This document shows positions 24,100 to 33,703 of a stretch of 64,000 bases of DNA, one piece after another. The translations under genes were made by a program, and so were the position numbers. Within the stretch, counting starts at the first letter, position 1, and the number at the start of each line of letters is the position of its first letter. Under the pieces are notes generated by a model that did not search any database, was not told where the DNA came from, and saw nothing but the letters and a program-made list of their open reading frames with translations. Origin of the DNA: Oscillospiraceae bacterium (lineage in GTDB: Bacteria > Bacillota > Clostridia > Oscillospirales > Oscillospiraceae); contig JAHHSM010000002.1 in NCBI GenBank assembly GCA_020025175.1, forward strand, positions 1 through 64,000. Direction: 5' to 3'.

Positions 24100-26322
24100 T
24101 CAGCCTGTGGGACGCTTGACGTCCATGACGCCGGAAATGCCCTTGAGTTTCTTCATCAGTGTGCTCAGCTGCTCTGCGCCGTTCACTTCCATACCCACAG
24201 AGGTGATGGCAAATCCATCGGGCATACCGCGGGAGGAGAAGGTCAGCACACGCACCTTTGCAGAGGACAGCATGGACGAAATATCCAGAACCAGACCGTC
24301 ACGGTCTTTGGAAATAATGTCGAGGGTGGTTTGATAATTTTCGTGGGTATCCTTGCCCCAGGTCACCTTCACCCAGCGTGCCGCCTCTTCCGGGTTTTTG
24401 GAATCACAGTGCACATTGGGGCAGTCCGCCCGGTGAACAGAAACGCCATAGCCGCGGGTGATAAAGCCTACAATGGGATCACCGGGCACTGGCGCGCAGC
24501 ATTTCGCAAACTTGACCAGACAGTTATCCAACCCTGCCACGATCACACCGTTTTCACTGTGCTGCTTGCCGGGCACAGGCTGTACAGCAGCGGTTTTTGC
24601 CTGCTCATCCAGTTCCGCACTCTTCTGCACAGCCTGCTGGCTGCGCTTTTCACGCATCATCTCATCTTTTATGCGGTTGACTGCCTTCAATGTGGATAGA
24701 CCGCCGTAGCCGATGGCTGCATACATATCGTCGATCGTACTGTAAGACATCTTTTTCAACGCTGCCGGCAGGTTTTCCCAGGCCGTCAGCTCAGAGAGGG
24801 TGAGCCCTGCGCGCTTTAATTCAGAATCAAAGCTCACCTTGCCGCGGGCAATGTTCTCCTCGCGGCGCTCTTTCTTAAACCATTGGCGAATTTTATTGCG
24901 TGCCTCACTGGATTTTGCAATTTTCATCCAGTCACGGCTGGGGCCGTGGGCGCCCTTGGTGGTCACGACCTCCACAATATCGCCGTTTTTCAGTGTATAA
25001 TCAAAGGTCACGATGCGGCCGTTGACCTTGCAGGAAATCATCGCATTGCCCACAGCCGAGTGAATTGAGTAAGCGAAGTCGATGGGTGTTGCGCCGGCAG
25101 GCAGATTGACCACATCGCCGCTGGGGGTAAACACGAACACCTCATCGCCAAACATATCCACCTTCAAATTGTGGATAAATTCCTCAGCATCAGAACTTTC
25201 CTGATTTTCAAGGAGCTTTCGCACCCATTCATACGTTTTCTCGCTGCCGCCGCCCTGACCGTTCTGCTTATACTTCCAGTGGGCCGCAATACCGTATTCC
25301 GCGATCTGATGCATTTCCTCCGTACGGATCTGCACTTCAAAGGGAATGCCCTCGTCACCGATCACCGTGGTGTGCAAAGATTGGTACATATTGGGCTTGG
25401 GCGTTCCGATATAGTCCTTGAATCGTCCCAGCACGGGCTTATAAAGATCGTGCATCACACCCAGCACATTATAACAATCCGGAATACTTTTCACGATAAC
25501 GCGAAAAGCGAACAGATCGTAGATTTCCTCCAGCGTTCTGCCTTGCGTATACATTTTGCGGTAAATACTGTAGGTATGCTTGATACGGCCGTATACTGCG
25601 GAATACTCCACACCGATTTCCTGCAGCCGTTCTTCGATCTGGCTCTGGATATGCTTCATGAATCCCTCGCGCTCAGCGCGGTTGGCTTCCAGCTTATCGT
25701 CGATGTCCTTGTAACCCACAGGGTCCAGATAGCGCAGGGAACGGTCTTCCAATTCCCATTTGACTTTCTGCATACCAAGACGGTGAGCAATGGGAGCATA
25801 AATCTCCATGGTTTCCAGAGATTTCTGCTTCTGCTTTTCTTCCGTCTGGTAGTCCATGGTGCGCATATTGTGCAGGCGGTCGGCGATTTTGACCAGGATT
25901 ACCCGAATATCCTTGCTCATTGCCATCAGCATTTTACGCAGATTCTCCATCTGCTCCTCTTCTTTGCTGATGTACTGCACACGGGTCAATTTTGTCACGC
26001 CCTCCACCAGTTCTGCAACGGCAGGCGAAGCCAGCTTTGCAATTTCTTCGTGGGTGGCGTTTGTATCTTCAATGCAGTCATGCAGCAGCGCTGCCATGAT
26101 GGACTCACTGTCCAAACGCATATCTGCTACGATCTGCGCCACCGCCAAAGGATGGGTAATGTAGGGGAAGCCGTCTTTTCTGCGCTGATGCATGTGTTTA
26201 TCCCGTGCATACTCAAAGGAACGGCGCATTTTTTCAAAATCAGCGTTGTTATTATATGCATGTACAGATGCTTCCAGCGCATCGTATTTTTCGTTTACAA
26301 ACCGCAACTCTTCATCAGTCAT
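24100..26322 (-). CDS. relA: Bifunctional (p)ppGpp synthetase/hydrolase RelA/SpoT
   Basis: This 740-residue protein has the full Rel layout. The HD hydrolase domain has H57 in YITHPLA and His81-Asp82 in LLHDCIEDTNA. The synthetase domain has RVIVKSIPDCYNVLG and GTPKPNMYQSLHTTV. A TGS domain (VFTPSGDVVNLPAGATPID) and a C-terminal ACT domain ending at ISGVMDVKRPTG complete it. Both activities look intact, so it should make and degrade the stringent alarmone. It is 6 bases from recJ and 18 bases from dtd, in the common recJ-relA-dtd order. Confidence 0.95.
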   Translation of the reverse strand: MTDEELRFVNEKYDALEASVHAYNNNADFEKMRRSFEYARDKHMHQRRKDGFPYITHPLAVAQIVADMRLDSESIMAALLHDCIEDTNATHEEIAKLASPAVAELVEGVTKLTRVQYISKEEEQMENLRKMLMAMSKDIRVILVKIADRLHNMRTMDYQTEEKQKQKSLETMEIYAPIAHRLGMQKVKWELEDRSLRYLDPVGYKDIDDKLEANRAEREGFMKHIQSQIEERLQEIGVEYSAVYGRIKHTYSIYRKMYTQGRTLEEIYDLFAFRVIVKSIPDCYNVLGVMHDLYKPVLGRFKDYIGTPKPNMYQSLHTTVIGDEGIPFEVQIRTEEMHQIAEYGIAAHWKYKQNGQGGGSEKTYEWVRKLLENQESSDAEEFIHNLKVDMFGDEVFVFTPSGDVVNLPAGATPIDFAYSIHSAVGNAMISCKVNGRIVTFDYTLKNGDIVEVVTTKGAHGPSRDWMKIAKSSEARNKIRQWFKKERREENIARGKVSFDSELKRAGLTLSELTAWENLPAALKKMSYSTIDDMYAAIGYGGLSTLKAVNRIKDEMMREKRSQQAVQKSAELDEQAKTAAVQPVPGKQHSENGVIVAGLDNCLVKFAKCCAPVPGDPIVGFITRGYGVSVHRADCPNVHCDSKNPEEAARWVKVTWGKDTHENYQTTLDIISKDRDGLVLDISSMLSSAKVRVLTFSSRGMPDGFAITSVGMEVNGAEQLSTLMKKLKGISGVMDVKRPTG

Positions 26323-26328
26323 TGTGAA

Positions 26329-28416
26329 TCACCTCTTGCTTTGGATCACCATTTGCAGTGTCTGCACATAGGGCGATGAATCCAGATTTGCTTTTTCTGA
26401 AATGGGCATGCGGGAAATCACGCACTCATCCTGCTTTATGCTGATTCGCAGCAAACCCCGCTCGCAAAATACGCTCAGGCAGACCATTGCACGCAAGAAC
26501 GGGTCCACACCGCCCAATACTTTTTCAATTTTTCTCAGCATGGGAAGATAAGGTACCGTCCAGTCGCCCTCTGCCGGAAGGGCCCGATTCAGCCAGCGCC
26601 AGCAGGCAGCAAACTGCTTTCTCTCGGGCAGCATCTGGATGGCTTCATGGGCTGTCACACCGTCTCCGTTCAAAAGGCGGTGCAATTTATCCAGATCCTC
26701 TCGCTCTCTGACGCTGGGTTCACGGGAAAGGCGGATATCTGTCAGCTGCATCTGCACCGTGCGATTGGAGCGGAATTCGTTCACATTCAGATAAAATGCC
26801 GCATCCACACGGTCGCCCAGCCCAACGCCGCAGCTTTCAGTATTGGCGGAGAAGAAAATACCGTCCAGCTGTGTGGCTCCTTTAGAAAAATGGAGCTTTA
26901 AATGCTTGTTCTGCCCCACATTCTGCAAAGCATCCACCGTGAGTCCCTGAATACAAAACAGGGGGCGGGGATTGTCTGCGCCATAGGGTTCCAACATGGA
27001 AAGCTGTTCTGCTTCCGCAAGATTCAGCAAATTCGGGTGGGTGAGCAGTGCGTCCACATCTATGCAGGATACCGGGCATTCAGCACCCAAAAACGCACGG
27101 GCGCAGCAGTTCATCTTCTTCCGAAATGCCGGTATTTTTTCCCGCTCAATCGTAAAGCCGGCAGCCAGCTCATGGCCGCCGAAGCCCAGCAGCAGATCCT
27201 GACATTCCTCCAGCGCCGCAAACAGATTGAATCCGCCATAACTGCGGCAGGAGCCTTTGCCCACATCTCCGTTGAGATGAATCATAAAACTGGGGCAGGA
27301 ATATTTCTCGCTCAGGCGGGACGCCACAATGCCCACCACGCCCTGATGCCAGGTGTCACTTTCCAGAACCAGCGCATTGCGCTCGCTGACATCCATCGTC
27401 TCGATACGCACCTGTGCTTCTGAAAAAATCTGTTGTTCCACGCTCTGACGCTCGCGATTCAATTCGCACAATTCCCGGGCAAGCAGCTCTGCCTTGGCAG
27501 GGTCCTTTGTCAAAAACAGTTCTGCCGCAGTATCCGCCTGGCCCATGCGTCCGGCGGCATTAATACGCGGTGCCAGCACAAAGCCGATATTTGTGGAGGA
27601 AACAAGCTTGCCGTCCAGCCCTGATTCCCGCAGCAGCGCCTGCAATCCAACACAATCTGCCTGAGGCAGGGCTGCAAGGCCGCAGTGGACAATCGTCCTG
27701 TTTTCTCCGGTCATGCTCATCACATCCGCCACCGTACCGATGGCTGCCAGCGTACAATAGTGCCGGAAGGTTTCTTCATAGTGTTCCGGGCCGTTCAATG
27801 CCATAGCCAGCTTCAGGGCAACACCGACACCTGCCAGATTCTTAAAGGGATAGGGGCAGTCACTCCGATGGGGATTGACCACCGCGATGGCATCAGGAAG
27901 CGCATCTTTGCATTCGTGGTGATCGGTGATGACCAGATCCATACCGATTTTTTTTGCAAAAGCGGCCTCTTCCACACCGGTAATACCGCAGTCTACCGTG
28001 ACCACAAGGGAAACGCCGGCATCTTTCAGCCGCTGCAGTGCGCCGCTGCTCAAACCGTAACCGTCGTCAATGCGATGGGGGATATATTTCATGCAGTCGG
28101 CACCCCTTCGGCATAATACATCCGTCATCAGGCAGGTAGATGTAATGCCGTCTACGTCATAATCACCGAATACAGCAACTTTCTCATGCCGCTCCAGTGC
28201 CAGATGAATGCGCTCTACTGCCCGATCCATATCTTTCATACCCATGGGGTCCAATGTCAAATGCTCATTTTGCAGCAGCATTTCTTCTGCCTGCTCCGCC
28301 GTACAAATACCGCGAGGCGCCAAAACGGCAGAAACAAGGTAGGGATATCCCAAGTCCATCAGCCTGCGCACCGCAGTTTCATCCGTTTCATGGATATTCC
28401 ATCTTTGAAATTTCAC
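26329..28416 (-). CDS. recJ: Single-strand-specific exonuclease RecJ
   Basis: This 695-residue protein has DHH-family motifs: VAVFGDYDVDGITS, VVTVDCGITG, VITDHHECKDALP and the DHHA1 segment FGGHELAAGFTI. It degrades single-stranded DNA 5' to 3' in recombination and mismatch repair. It is longer than E. coli RecJ because of a C-terminal extension common in Firmicutes. The GTG at 28416 was chosen because AGGAGG lies 9-10 bases upstream; the reading from 28440 has no ribosome site. It is the first gene of the minus-strand block. Confidence 0.93.
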   Translation of the reverse strand: MKFQRWNIHETDETAVRRLMDLGYPYLVSAVLAPRGICTAEQAEEMLLQNEHLTLDPMGMKDMDRAVERIHLALERHEKVAVFGDYDVDGITSTCLMTDVLCRRGADCMKYIPHRIDDGYGLSSGALQRLKDAGVSLVVTVDCGITGVEEAAFAKKIGMDLVITDHHECKDALPDAIAVVNPHRSDCPYPFKNLAGVGVALKLAMALNGPEHYEETFRHYCTLAAIGTVADVMSMTGENRTIVHCGLAALPQADCVGLQALLRESGLDGKLVSSTNIGFVLAPRINAAGRMGQADTAAELFLTKDPAKAELLARELCELNRERQSVEQQIFSEAQVRIETMDVSERNALVLESDTWHQGVVGIVASRLSEKYSCPSFMIHLNGDVGKGSCRSYGGFNLFAALEECQDLLLGFGGHELAAGFTIEREKIPAFRKKMNCCARAFLGAECPVSCIDVDALLTHPNLLNLAEAEQLSMLEPYGADNPRPLFCIQGLTVDALQNVGQNKHLKLHFSKGATQLDGIFFSANTESCGVGLGDRVDAAFYLNVNEFRSNRTVQMQLTDIRLSREPSVREREDLDKLHRLLNGDGVTAHEAIQMLPERKQFAACWRWLNRALPAEGDWTVPYLPMLRKIEKVLGGVDPFLRAMVCLSVFCERGLLRISIKQDECVISRMPISEKANLDSSPYVQTLQMVIQSKR

Positions 28417-28663
28417 CCTTCGGCACCTCCTTTCTACCAATTTTTCTATGAATCAATTTTCTTTGCCACAGCAAAGAAAATCTGGTTATATATTGACACT
28501 TTATTATAATCTATTTTTTCTCTGATGTCACTATTTTCTCATGAAAAGAGCCGCAATTGCCGTATTTTCGTTATACTTTTCCGCTCTGCCCTTTCAACCG
28601 TTCGAAAATCGGCCCAGTTTCTTTTTGACGTTTGATTTTGAGTATTTGTTGCCAAAATTTTTC

Positions 28664-28692
28664 TTTTATTTTAAGCATTATTGTGCTATAAT
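28664..28692 (+). promoter_or_regulatory. Promoter of hpf within a 324-bp divergent intergenic region
   Basis: TTTTAT (28664-28669) and a perfect TATAAT (28687-28692) are 17 bp apart, with the start codon 49 bases later. The rest of 28417-28740, between the divergent recJ and hpf genes, is AT-rich and holds no gene I can support. Confidence 0.6.
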
Positions 28693-28740
28693 GACTATAG
28701 CATCAATCCCCTGCTACCGCAGACGAAAGGAGTAAACCGT

Positions 28741-29295
28741 ATGAAGTTCACATTTACCACTAAGAAAGTCGAATTGAGCGATTCCATTAAGGAATATGCA
28801 GAGAAGAAAATCTCCAAGCTCGACCGCTATTTTAAAACGGAAGCGGAAGCCTACGTCACTTTCTCTGTTGAAAAGAACAATCGCTGCGTCGTCGAGGTAA
28901 CCATTCGGGGAGGAAACACGCTCTTCCGCGCTCAGGAGGAGCATCCGGACGGAAATATGCGTGCAGCCATCGATAATGCGCAGGAATATATCGATCGTCA
29001 GATTCGCAAAAACAAAACACGTTTGGAAAAGCGCCTGCGCCAGGGTGCATTTGATCCCTCTGCACTGGCTGAAGCGCCTGAAGTGGTCGAAGAGCCTGAA
29101 TTTAAAATTGTGCGGGAAAAGCATTTCTCCGTAAAACCCATGAATGTGGAAGAAGCCATTTTGCAGATGAACTTGCTGAATCATAACTTCTTCATTTTCC
29201 GCCGTGAAAGTGATCATGCACTGTGCATTGTTTACAGCCGTAAAAACGGCGGCTATGGTCTGATTGAAGCAGACGAAGCAGTCGATGAGCATTGA
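28741..29295 (+). CDS. hpf: Ribosome hibernation promoting factor, long form
   Basis: This 184-residue protein has the N-terminal RaiA/HPF ribosome-binding fold (residues 1-100, KVELSDSIKEYAEKKISKLD). The C-terminal dimerisation domain of long HPF follows (~130-184, HFSVKPMNVEEAILQMNLL, YSRKNGGYGLIE). Long HPF joins 70S ribosomes into inactive 100S dimers in stationary phase. AAAGGAG lies 9 bases before the ATG at 28741. It is monocistronic. Confidence 0.95.
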   Translation: MKFTFTTKKVELSDSIKEYAEKKISKLDRYFKTEAEAYVTFSVEKNNRCVVEVTIRGGNTLFRAQEEHPDGNMRAAIDNAQEYIDRQIRKNKTRLEKRLRQGAFDPSALAEAPEVVEEPEFKIVREKHFSVKPMNVEEAILQMNLLNHNFFIFRRESDHALCIVYSRKNGGYGLIEADEAVDEH

Positions 29296-29301
29296 ATCTA
29301 A

Positions 29302-29331
29302 AAAAAGCAGCCCGTATGGGCTGCTTTTTTT
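29302..29331. terminator. Bidirectional terminator between hpf and the PhnD-like gene
   Basis: A 12-bp perfect stem (29302-29313 with 29318-29329) has T-runs on both strands, between convergent genes. Confidence 0.88.
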
Positions 29332-29342
29332 ATGCGATAAAA

Positions 29343-30434
29343 TTACTCTCCTGCACCAAACACGGGCAGCTGACGAATATTCTCATATCGTGCATCATTT
29401 GAGGGGGTAAAGCCGGTATAGCCGCAGCTGCTCCAGATCGCACGGGCATCGTCGTTATTTTCCAGTGCATCCATCGCTTCAATCAGCGCATACTGGAAAT
29501 TGACATTTCTAAACGCCTCGTCCTCTGTTCGCAGTACCATCGCATCACCGTAAATTTCCTCAGTCACACCTAAAACCTGAATTTCATTGAAGATACTATC
29601 CTCATGACCAAGACCGCGCTTGCCGGTATAATCCAGTGCGTTCGTTGATAATTTCCACGCCTCTGCATAATCCACGCGCTTGTCTGCCTCGATAACAATA
29701 ATATCGGCATCGCCTCTGCCGGCTTCGGCAAACAATGCGCCATACCCGTCAATCGGGATCGCTTTGGGCACGTCGAGCATCGTCTTGTCAAAATGCTTTG
29801 TCAGCCAAAGCTCTGGATAAAAGAAATCGGAAGAAGTTTGTGCCTTTGGATACATCCAGGTTGCATCCCTGAGCATTTCCCATGTCAATGTACCGTTTTG
29901 CGCTTCCTGTGCCAGCGCCTGTCCCTTCTGGGACTTTGTCGCGCAGATCAGCGTGCGGCTGTATGGGCAGTCTTCAGCGGTATATGCCACAGGGTCCACG
30001 CTGCCGTTCCAATCAGCGGGGGTAAGACTTTTTACATTCAGTCCCGGGCGTGTTGCCGTCATCAAAAGCTTTGCATCTTCATCATAGGTGAAATATTGGC
30101 TGGCAGGGAGGATCACTACATCGGCGGTGCCATCGTCCAGAGCTTTACCGGAGGAGGTTGCCGTTGGTGCAACATCTACCGTAATTTCTCCAACAGCCCA
30201 GCCTTGATGTGCCAGCTCTTCGCGCAATGATACGGCGAATCCGTCTCCGCATTCCGCCACAAGGCTTTGACTGACACCATATGGCAGCAGCACACGCAAA
30301 TGCTCCATTGTACCCACAATTTGGGTCGGTTCCTCCATAGACGAGGTTTCTTCCGGTGTTTCGCCGCAGCCCGAAAGCAGACTGACACCCATAAACGCCG
30401 CCAGCAACCATGCCGCACTTCGTTTCATATTCAC
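29343..30434 (-). CDS. PhnD-like substrate-binding lipoprotein
   Basis: This 363-residue protein has a lipoprotein signal (lipobox LLSGC, Cys23). It then follows the phosphate/phosphite/phosphonate-binding PhnD-type fold: GKALDDGTADVVILPASQYF, LLMTATRPGLN, and FFYPELWLTKHF. It would be a membrane-anchored receptor for an ABC importer, but no permease or ATPase gene is adjacent. Ligand unknown; PhnD-like proteins also bind other small anions or vitamins. AGGAGG precedes the start. Confidence 0.75.
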   Translation of the reverse strand: MNMKRSAAWLLAAFMGVSLLSGCGETPEETSSMEEPTQIVGTMEHLRVLLPYGVSQSLVAECGDGFAVSLREELAHQGWAVGEITVDVAPTATSSGKALDDGTADVVILPASQYFTYDEDAKLLMTATRPGLNVKSLTPADWNGSVDPVAYTAEDCPYSRTLICATKSQKGQALAQEAQNGTLTWEMLRDATWMYPKAQTSSDFFYPELWLTKHFDKTMLDVPKAIPIDGYGALFAEAGRGDADIIVIEADKRVDYAEAWKLSTNALDYTGKRGLGHEDSIFNEIQVLGVTEEIYGDAMVLRTEDEAFRNVNFQYALIEAMDALENNDDARAIWSSCGYTGFTPSNDARYENIRQLPVFGAGE

Positions 30435-30546
30435 GCCTCCTAAAGGTTATTCGTTTCTTTAAAATACAATATAGTATAGCATAATTCCTAAAAAAATCAT
30501 CAAATTTTTATGAACACTCATAAAAAAATGTGCATCTGAGAGGGAG

Positions 30547-32562
30547 TTAGCCCTCTATGGTTTTGATGTCCACGGTGTTGCCGCACAGTGTTGCCGCCCG
30601 TCCGCCATCGGTCAGCGCTTCTTTTAAAAGGGCATTTACCGTGAATCCGTTTAAAGATTGTTTTTTTCCATAAACGCCCTCAGCAACCACTGTTCCCGAT
30701 GGTACCTTCTCTGTGACAGAAGCAAAAAAGCGAACGCGCGCCAGATCATTCCACGCCTCAACGATGCTCCCATCATGGATTCCGCGCCGCTTTGCATCGT
30801 CAGGGGAAATCAGCAGCTTCATTTCTCCGCGTGCACGCACCAGCTCTTCCCGCTCAGAAAACGAAGAGTTGAGCATGGCCTGATGGGGTGCCACCACCAG
30901 ATGCAGGGGATAGCTGCCGCTGGGGTCCGGCAGATAGCGGGGCAGAGGCTCTGCCAGCTCCGGATGATAAAACTCGATTTTTCCGCTTTCTGTTTCAAAA
31001 GCACAGGCATCTTTTTGCGGCAGGAGCACCGCAAGCCCTGCATCAAATTTTGCTTTGCTTTCTGCGCTCAATCCCTGCTGTATCGTTGTGGATGCGGCGA
31101 GCACCGCTTCTTTCAGTGTTTCATTCGTCTGAGTGAAATAGTCTTCTTCAAAACCCATGGCACGCCCCAATAAAGCAAAGGTATCAAAATTGCATTTGCA
31201 TGCTCCCAGTGGTGAAATCACAGGATCTACGCGCTGCACACACCGTGTTCCGTAGGATGCAGCCAAATCGCCGTGCTCCACAGATGTATCCGCAGGAAGA
31301 ATGATATCGGCATACTTTGCCGTATCCGTCATAAAGCGCTCGTGCACCACGGTGAAAAGATTCTCTCTTGCAAGTCCTCGGAGCACTGCGCTTTGGTGGG
31401 GCGCAATACAGGCAGGATTGCTGCTGTAGACATACAGGCTCATAATGGGAGGCTCTTGCAGATCACACAGCGCGCTGCCCAGCTGGTTCATATTGATCGT
31501 TCGAAGGGGTTCCTTTTGAAAATCCGGTCGTTCAATCATATCCAAACAATACACGCCGCCTGTAGAAACATTTCCGATAATACCGCCGTTTGGCTTTGCA
31601 AAAGCGCCCGTCACCGCCGCCAACGTGGTCACGCAGCGTACTGCCATCGCACCGTTTCCATGGCGGGACATTCCGGCACCGAAGAGAATTACCGGTGATT
31701 TTGCGGCGGCAAAGCCCCGGGCAACGGATGTCATCTGTTCGGATGGTACCGCTGTAATTTTTTCCGCTTCTTCTAAAGAATATGACGGTAGACTTTCGAG
31801 AAACTTTTCCCAGCCAAGAGAATGCTCTTTTAAAAAGTCCATATCAACTTTGTCTTCCTGCTGCAAAATACGATCCATCATCAGAGCAAGGTAGGCATCT
31901 GTTCCGGGCCGTACCAGCACCACTTCATCGGCAAGGCTTGCCGCGCTCGTGCGGTACGTTTCCACCAGAACCACATGAGCGCCTCGCTTTTTTGCCTCTA
32001 GAATATTCGCCTGTGCATGAAGCCAAGTTGCAGTCACATTACTGCCCCAAATAATAATATAGTCACAATGAGCCAGCGCTTCGGGATTTTGCCCCGGTGT
32101 CGAGCCGATGATCTGCTCAAATCCGACATCTTTTGCGCTGGCGCAGATGGTGCGCTCCAGCTTGGAAGCACCCAAACGGTTAAAAAAGGCGTGTCCTGCG
32201 GAAAATTGCAGCTTATGCTCGGTGCCGGCGTAAGAATAGGGCAGGATTGCCTGAGCGCCAAAGCGTGCAATGATCTCTTTCCACCGTTCGGTCATCTCCC
32301 CAACCGCCTCATCCCAGGAAATGGGCGCAAATTTTCCCTCACCTTTTTTGCCTATTCGGCGCAAAGGTGTTAAAATACGTTCAGGACTGTGTACCGTGCG
32401 TTCATAATGCACCATTTTGCGGCATAAAAAGCCCCGTGTTACAGGATGCTCCGGATCGCCTTTGACCCGATATACTGTTTTTCCGTCTGTTTCTACCAAA
32501 AGACCACAGCTGTCGGGGCAGTCAAAGGGGCAAACGGACCGTTTCCAAACTTTTTCAGGCAT
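30547..32562 (-). CDS. Molybdopterin oxidoreductase (DMSO reductase family), cytoplasmic
   Basis: The product of ~671 residues begins with a [4Fe-4S] motif CPFDCPDSC, with the fourth Cys in GFLCRKM. The bis-MGD domain follows (GSNVTATWLHAQAN, RPGTDAYLALMMDRIL) with a C-terminal MGD-contact domain. No twin-arginine signal is present, so it works in the cytoplasm. No dedicated electron-transfer subunit is adjacent, so substrate and partner are unknown; it resembles formate dehydrogenase or anaerobic-reductase alpha subunits. The start could be ATG at 32562 or 32574, both downstream of AAAAGGA. It is divergent from the bile salt hydrolase gene. Confidence 0.85.
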   Translation of the reverse strand: MPEKVWKRSVCPFDCPDSCGLLVETDGKTVYRVKGDPEHPVTRGFLCRKMVHYERTVHSPERILTPLRRIGKKGEGKFAPISWDEAVGEMTERWKEIIARFGAQAILPYSYAGTEHKLQFSAGHAFFNRLGASKLERTICASAKDVGFEQIIGSTPGQNPEALAHCDYIIIWGSNVTATWLHAQANILEAKKRGAHVVLVETYRTSAASLADEVVLVRPGTDAYLALMMDRILQQEDKVDMDFLKEHSLGWEKFLESLPSYSLEEAEKITAVPSEQMTSVARGFAAAKSPVILFGAGMSRHGNGAMAVRCVTTLAAVTGAFAKPNGGIIGNVSTGGVYCLDMIERPDFQKEPLRTINMNQLGSALCDLQEPPIMSLYVYSSNPACIAPHQSAVLRGLARENLFTVVHERFMTDTAKYADIILPADTSVEHGDLAASYGTRCVQRVDPVISPLGACKCNFDTFALLGRAMGFEEDYFTQTNETLKEAVLAASTTIQQGLSAESKAKFDAGLAVLLPQKDACAFETESGKIEFYHPELAEPLPRYLPDPSGSYPLHLVVAPHQAMLNSSFSEREELVRARGEMKLLISPDDAKRRGIHDGSIVEAWNDLARVRFFASVTEKVPSGTVVAEGVYGKKQSLNGFTVNALLKEALTDGGRAATLCGNTVDIKTIEG

Positions 32563-32683
32563 ACGCCATCTCATTCCTTTTCAAAAGTTTTTTCACAGTA
32601 TACCATCTGTGTATTTAAAAAGAAAGATAGATCCCTTTTTCGGGCATGCTAATACAACGATATCAATGATGGAGGAAAGTTCT

Positions 32684-33694
32684 ATGTGTACTGCAATTAC
32701 CTATCAAACGCAAAATCACTATTTCGGGCGCACATTCGATCATGATGCATCCTATGGCGAATCCGTTGTGATCACGCCGCGCCAGTTTCCCTTGCGCGCA
32801 CTTCCCAATGTAAAAAGCCACTACGCCATCATCGGCATGGCGGCAGTCAGTGACAATTATCCGCTTTATTTTGATGCCACCAATGAAAAGGGCCTGAGCA
32901 TGGCAGGTTTAAATTTCCCGGGAAATGCGGTATATGCCGCACCCAAGGAAGGTGCGGACAATGTGCCCACGTTTGATTTTATCCCCTGGATTCTGGGACA
33001 ATGCGCCAGCGTCACTCAGGCAGAAGCCCTGCTTTTGCGCACAAATCTGACAGATACACCCTTTAGCAGCGAAATTTCGCCCGCTCCGCTCCATTGGCTG
33101 CTGGCGGACCGGGAGTGTGCTCTGACCATTGAATCCATGAAGGACGGTATGCACATTTATAAGAATCCCATCGGTATTTTGACCAACAATCCGCCCTTTC
33201 CGTGGCAAATGGCAAATTTAGCCAACTATCGTGCGCTTTCCCCAAAAGAAACAAAAACCAATTTTGCACCGCACATCAGCCTCACGGCCCACAGTCATGG
33301 TATGGGTGCTGTGGGATTACCCGGTGATTTGTCCTCTGCATCCCGTTTTGTCCGTGTTGCTTTCACAAAGCTCAACTCCGTATCCGGCAGCAGGGAATCG
33401 GAGAGCATCAGCCAGTTTTTCCATATTCTTGGCACGGTGTCCAACACACGGGGCTGCGTACAGTTGAACGACGATCATTATGAGTTCACTCGATACACTT
33501 CCTGCTGCAATACAGATCGGTGCATCTACTATTACACCACTTATGAAAACAGCCAAATTACCGCCGTGGATCTTTACAGCGAGGACTACAACGGCTCACA
33601 GCTGATTTCTTATCCGCTCATCACCCAACAGAAAATTTATCGGCAAAATAAAAAAACGATCCGCAAATTACTTCACGGATCGTTTCAAAAATGA
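32684..33694 (+). CDS. bsh: Choloylglycine hydrolase (bile salt hydrolase)
   Basis: This 336-residue protein begins MCTAITYQTQNHYFGRTFD. Cys2 becomes the N-terminal nucleophile after Met removal, and Arg16 and Asp19 are the matching active-site residues. GLSMAGLNFPGNAVY, GILTNNPPFPWQ and GAVGLPGDLSSASRFVR are typical of gut Firmicute bile salt hydrolases rather than penicillin V acylases. It splits glycine or taurine from conjugated bile acids in the cytoplasm. GGAGGAAAG lies before the ATG at 32684. Its last codons contain the terminator of the convergent purF operon. Confidence 0.93.
   Translation: MCTAITYQTQNHYFGRTFDHDASYGESVVITPRQFPLRALPNVKSHYAIIGMAAVSDNYPLYFDATNEKGLSMAGLNFPGNAVYAAPKEGADNVPTFDFIPWILGQCASVTQAEALLLRTNLTDTPFSSEISPAPLHWLLADRECALTIESMKDGMHIYKNPIGILTNNPPFPWQMANLANYRALSPKETKTNFAPHISLTAHSHGMGAVGLPGDLSSASRFVRVAFTKLNSVSGSRESESISQFFHILGTVSNTRGCVQLNDDHYEFTRYTSCCNTDRCIYYYTTYENSQITAVDLYSEDYNGSQLISYPLITQQKIYRQNKKTIRKLLHGSFQK
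33648..33685 (-). terminator. Terminator of the purC-purF transcript, inside the bsh 3' end
   Basis: On the minus strand a 10-bp perfect stem (33685-33676 with 33663-33654) with a 12-nt loop is followed by a T-rich run. It lies wholly within the last codons of the convergent bsh gene. Confidence 0.8.
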
Positions 33695-33703
33695 TGGAAT
33701 GAA

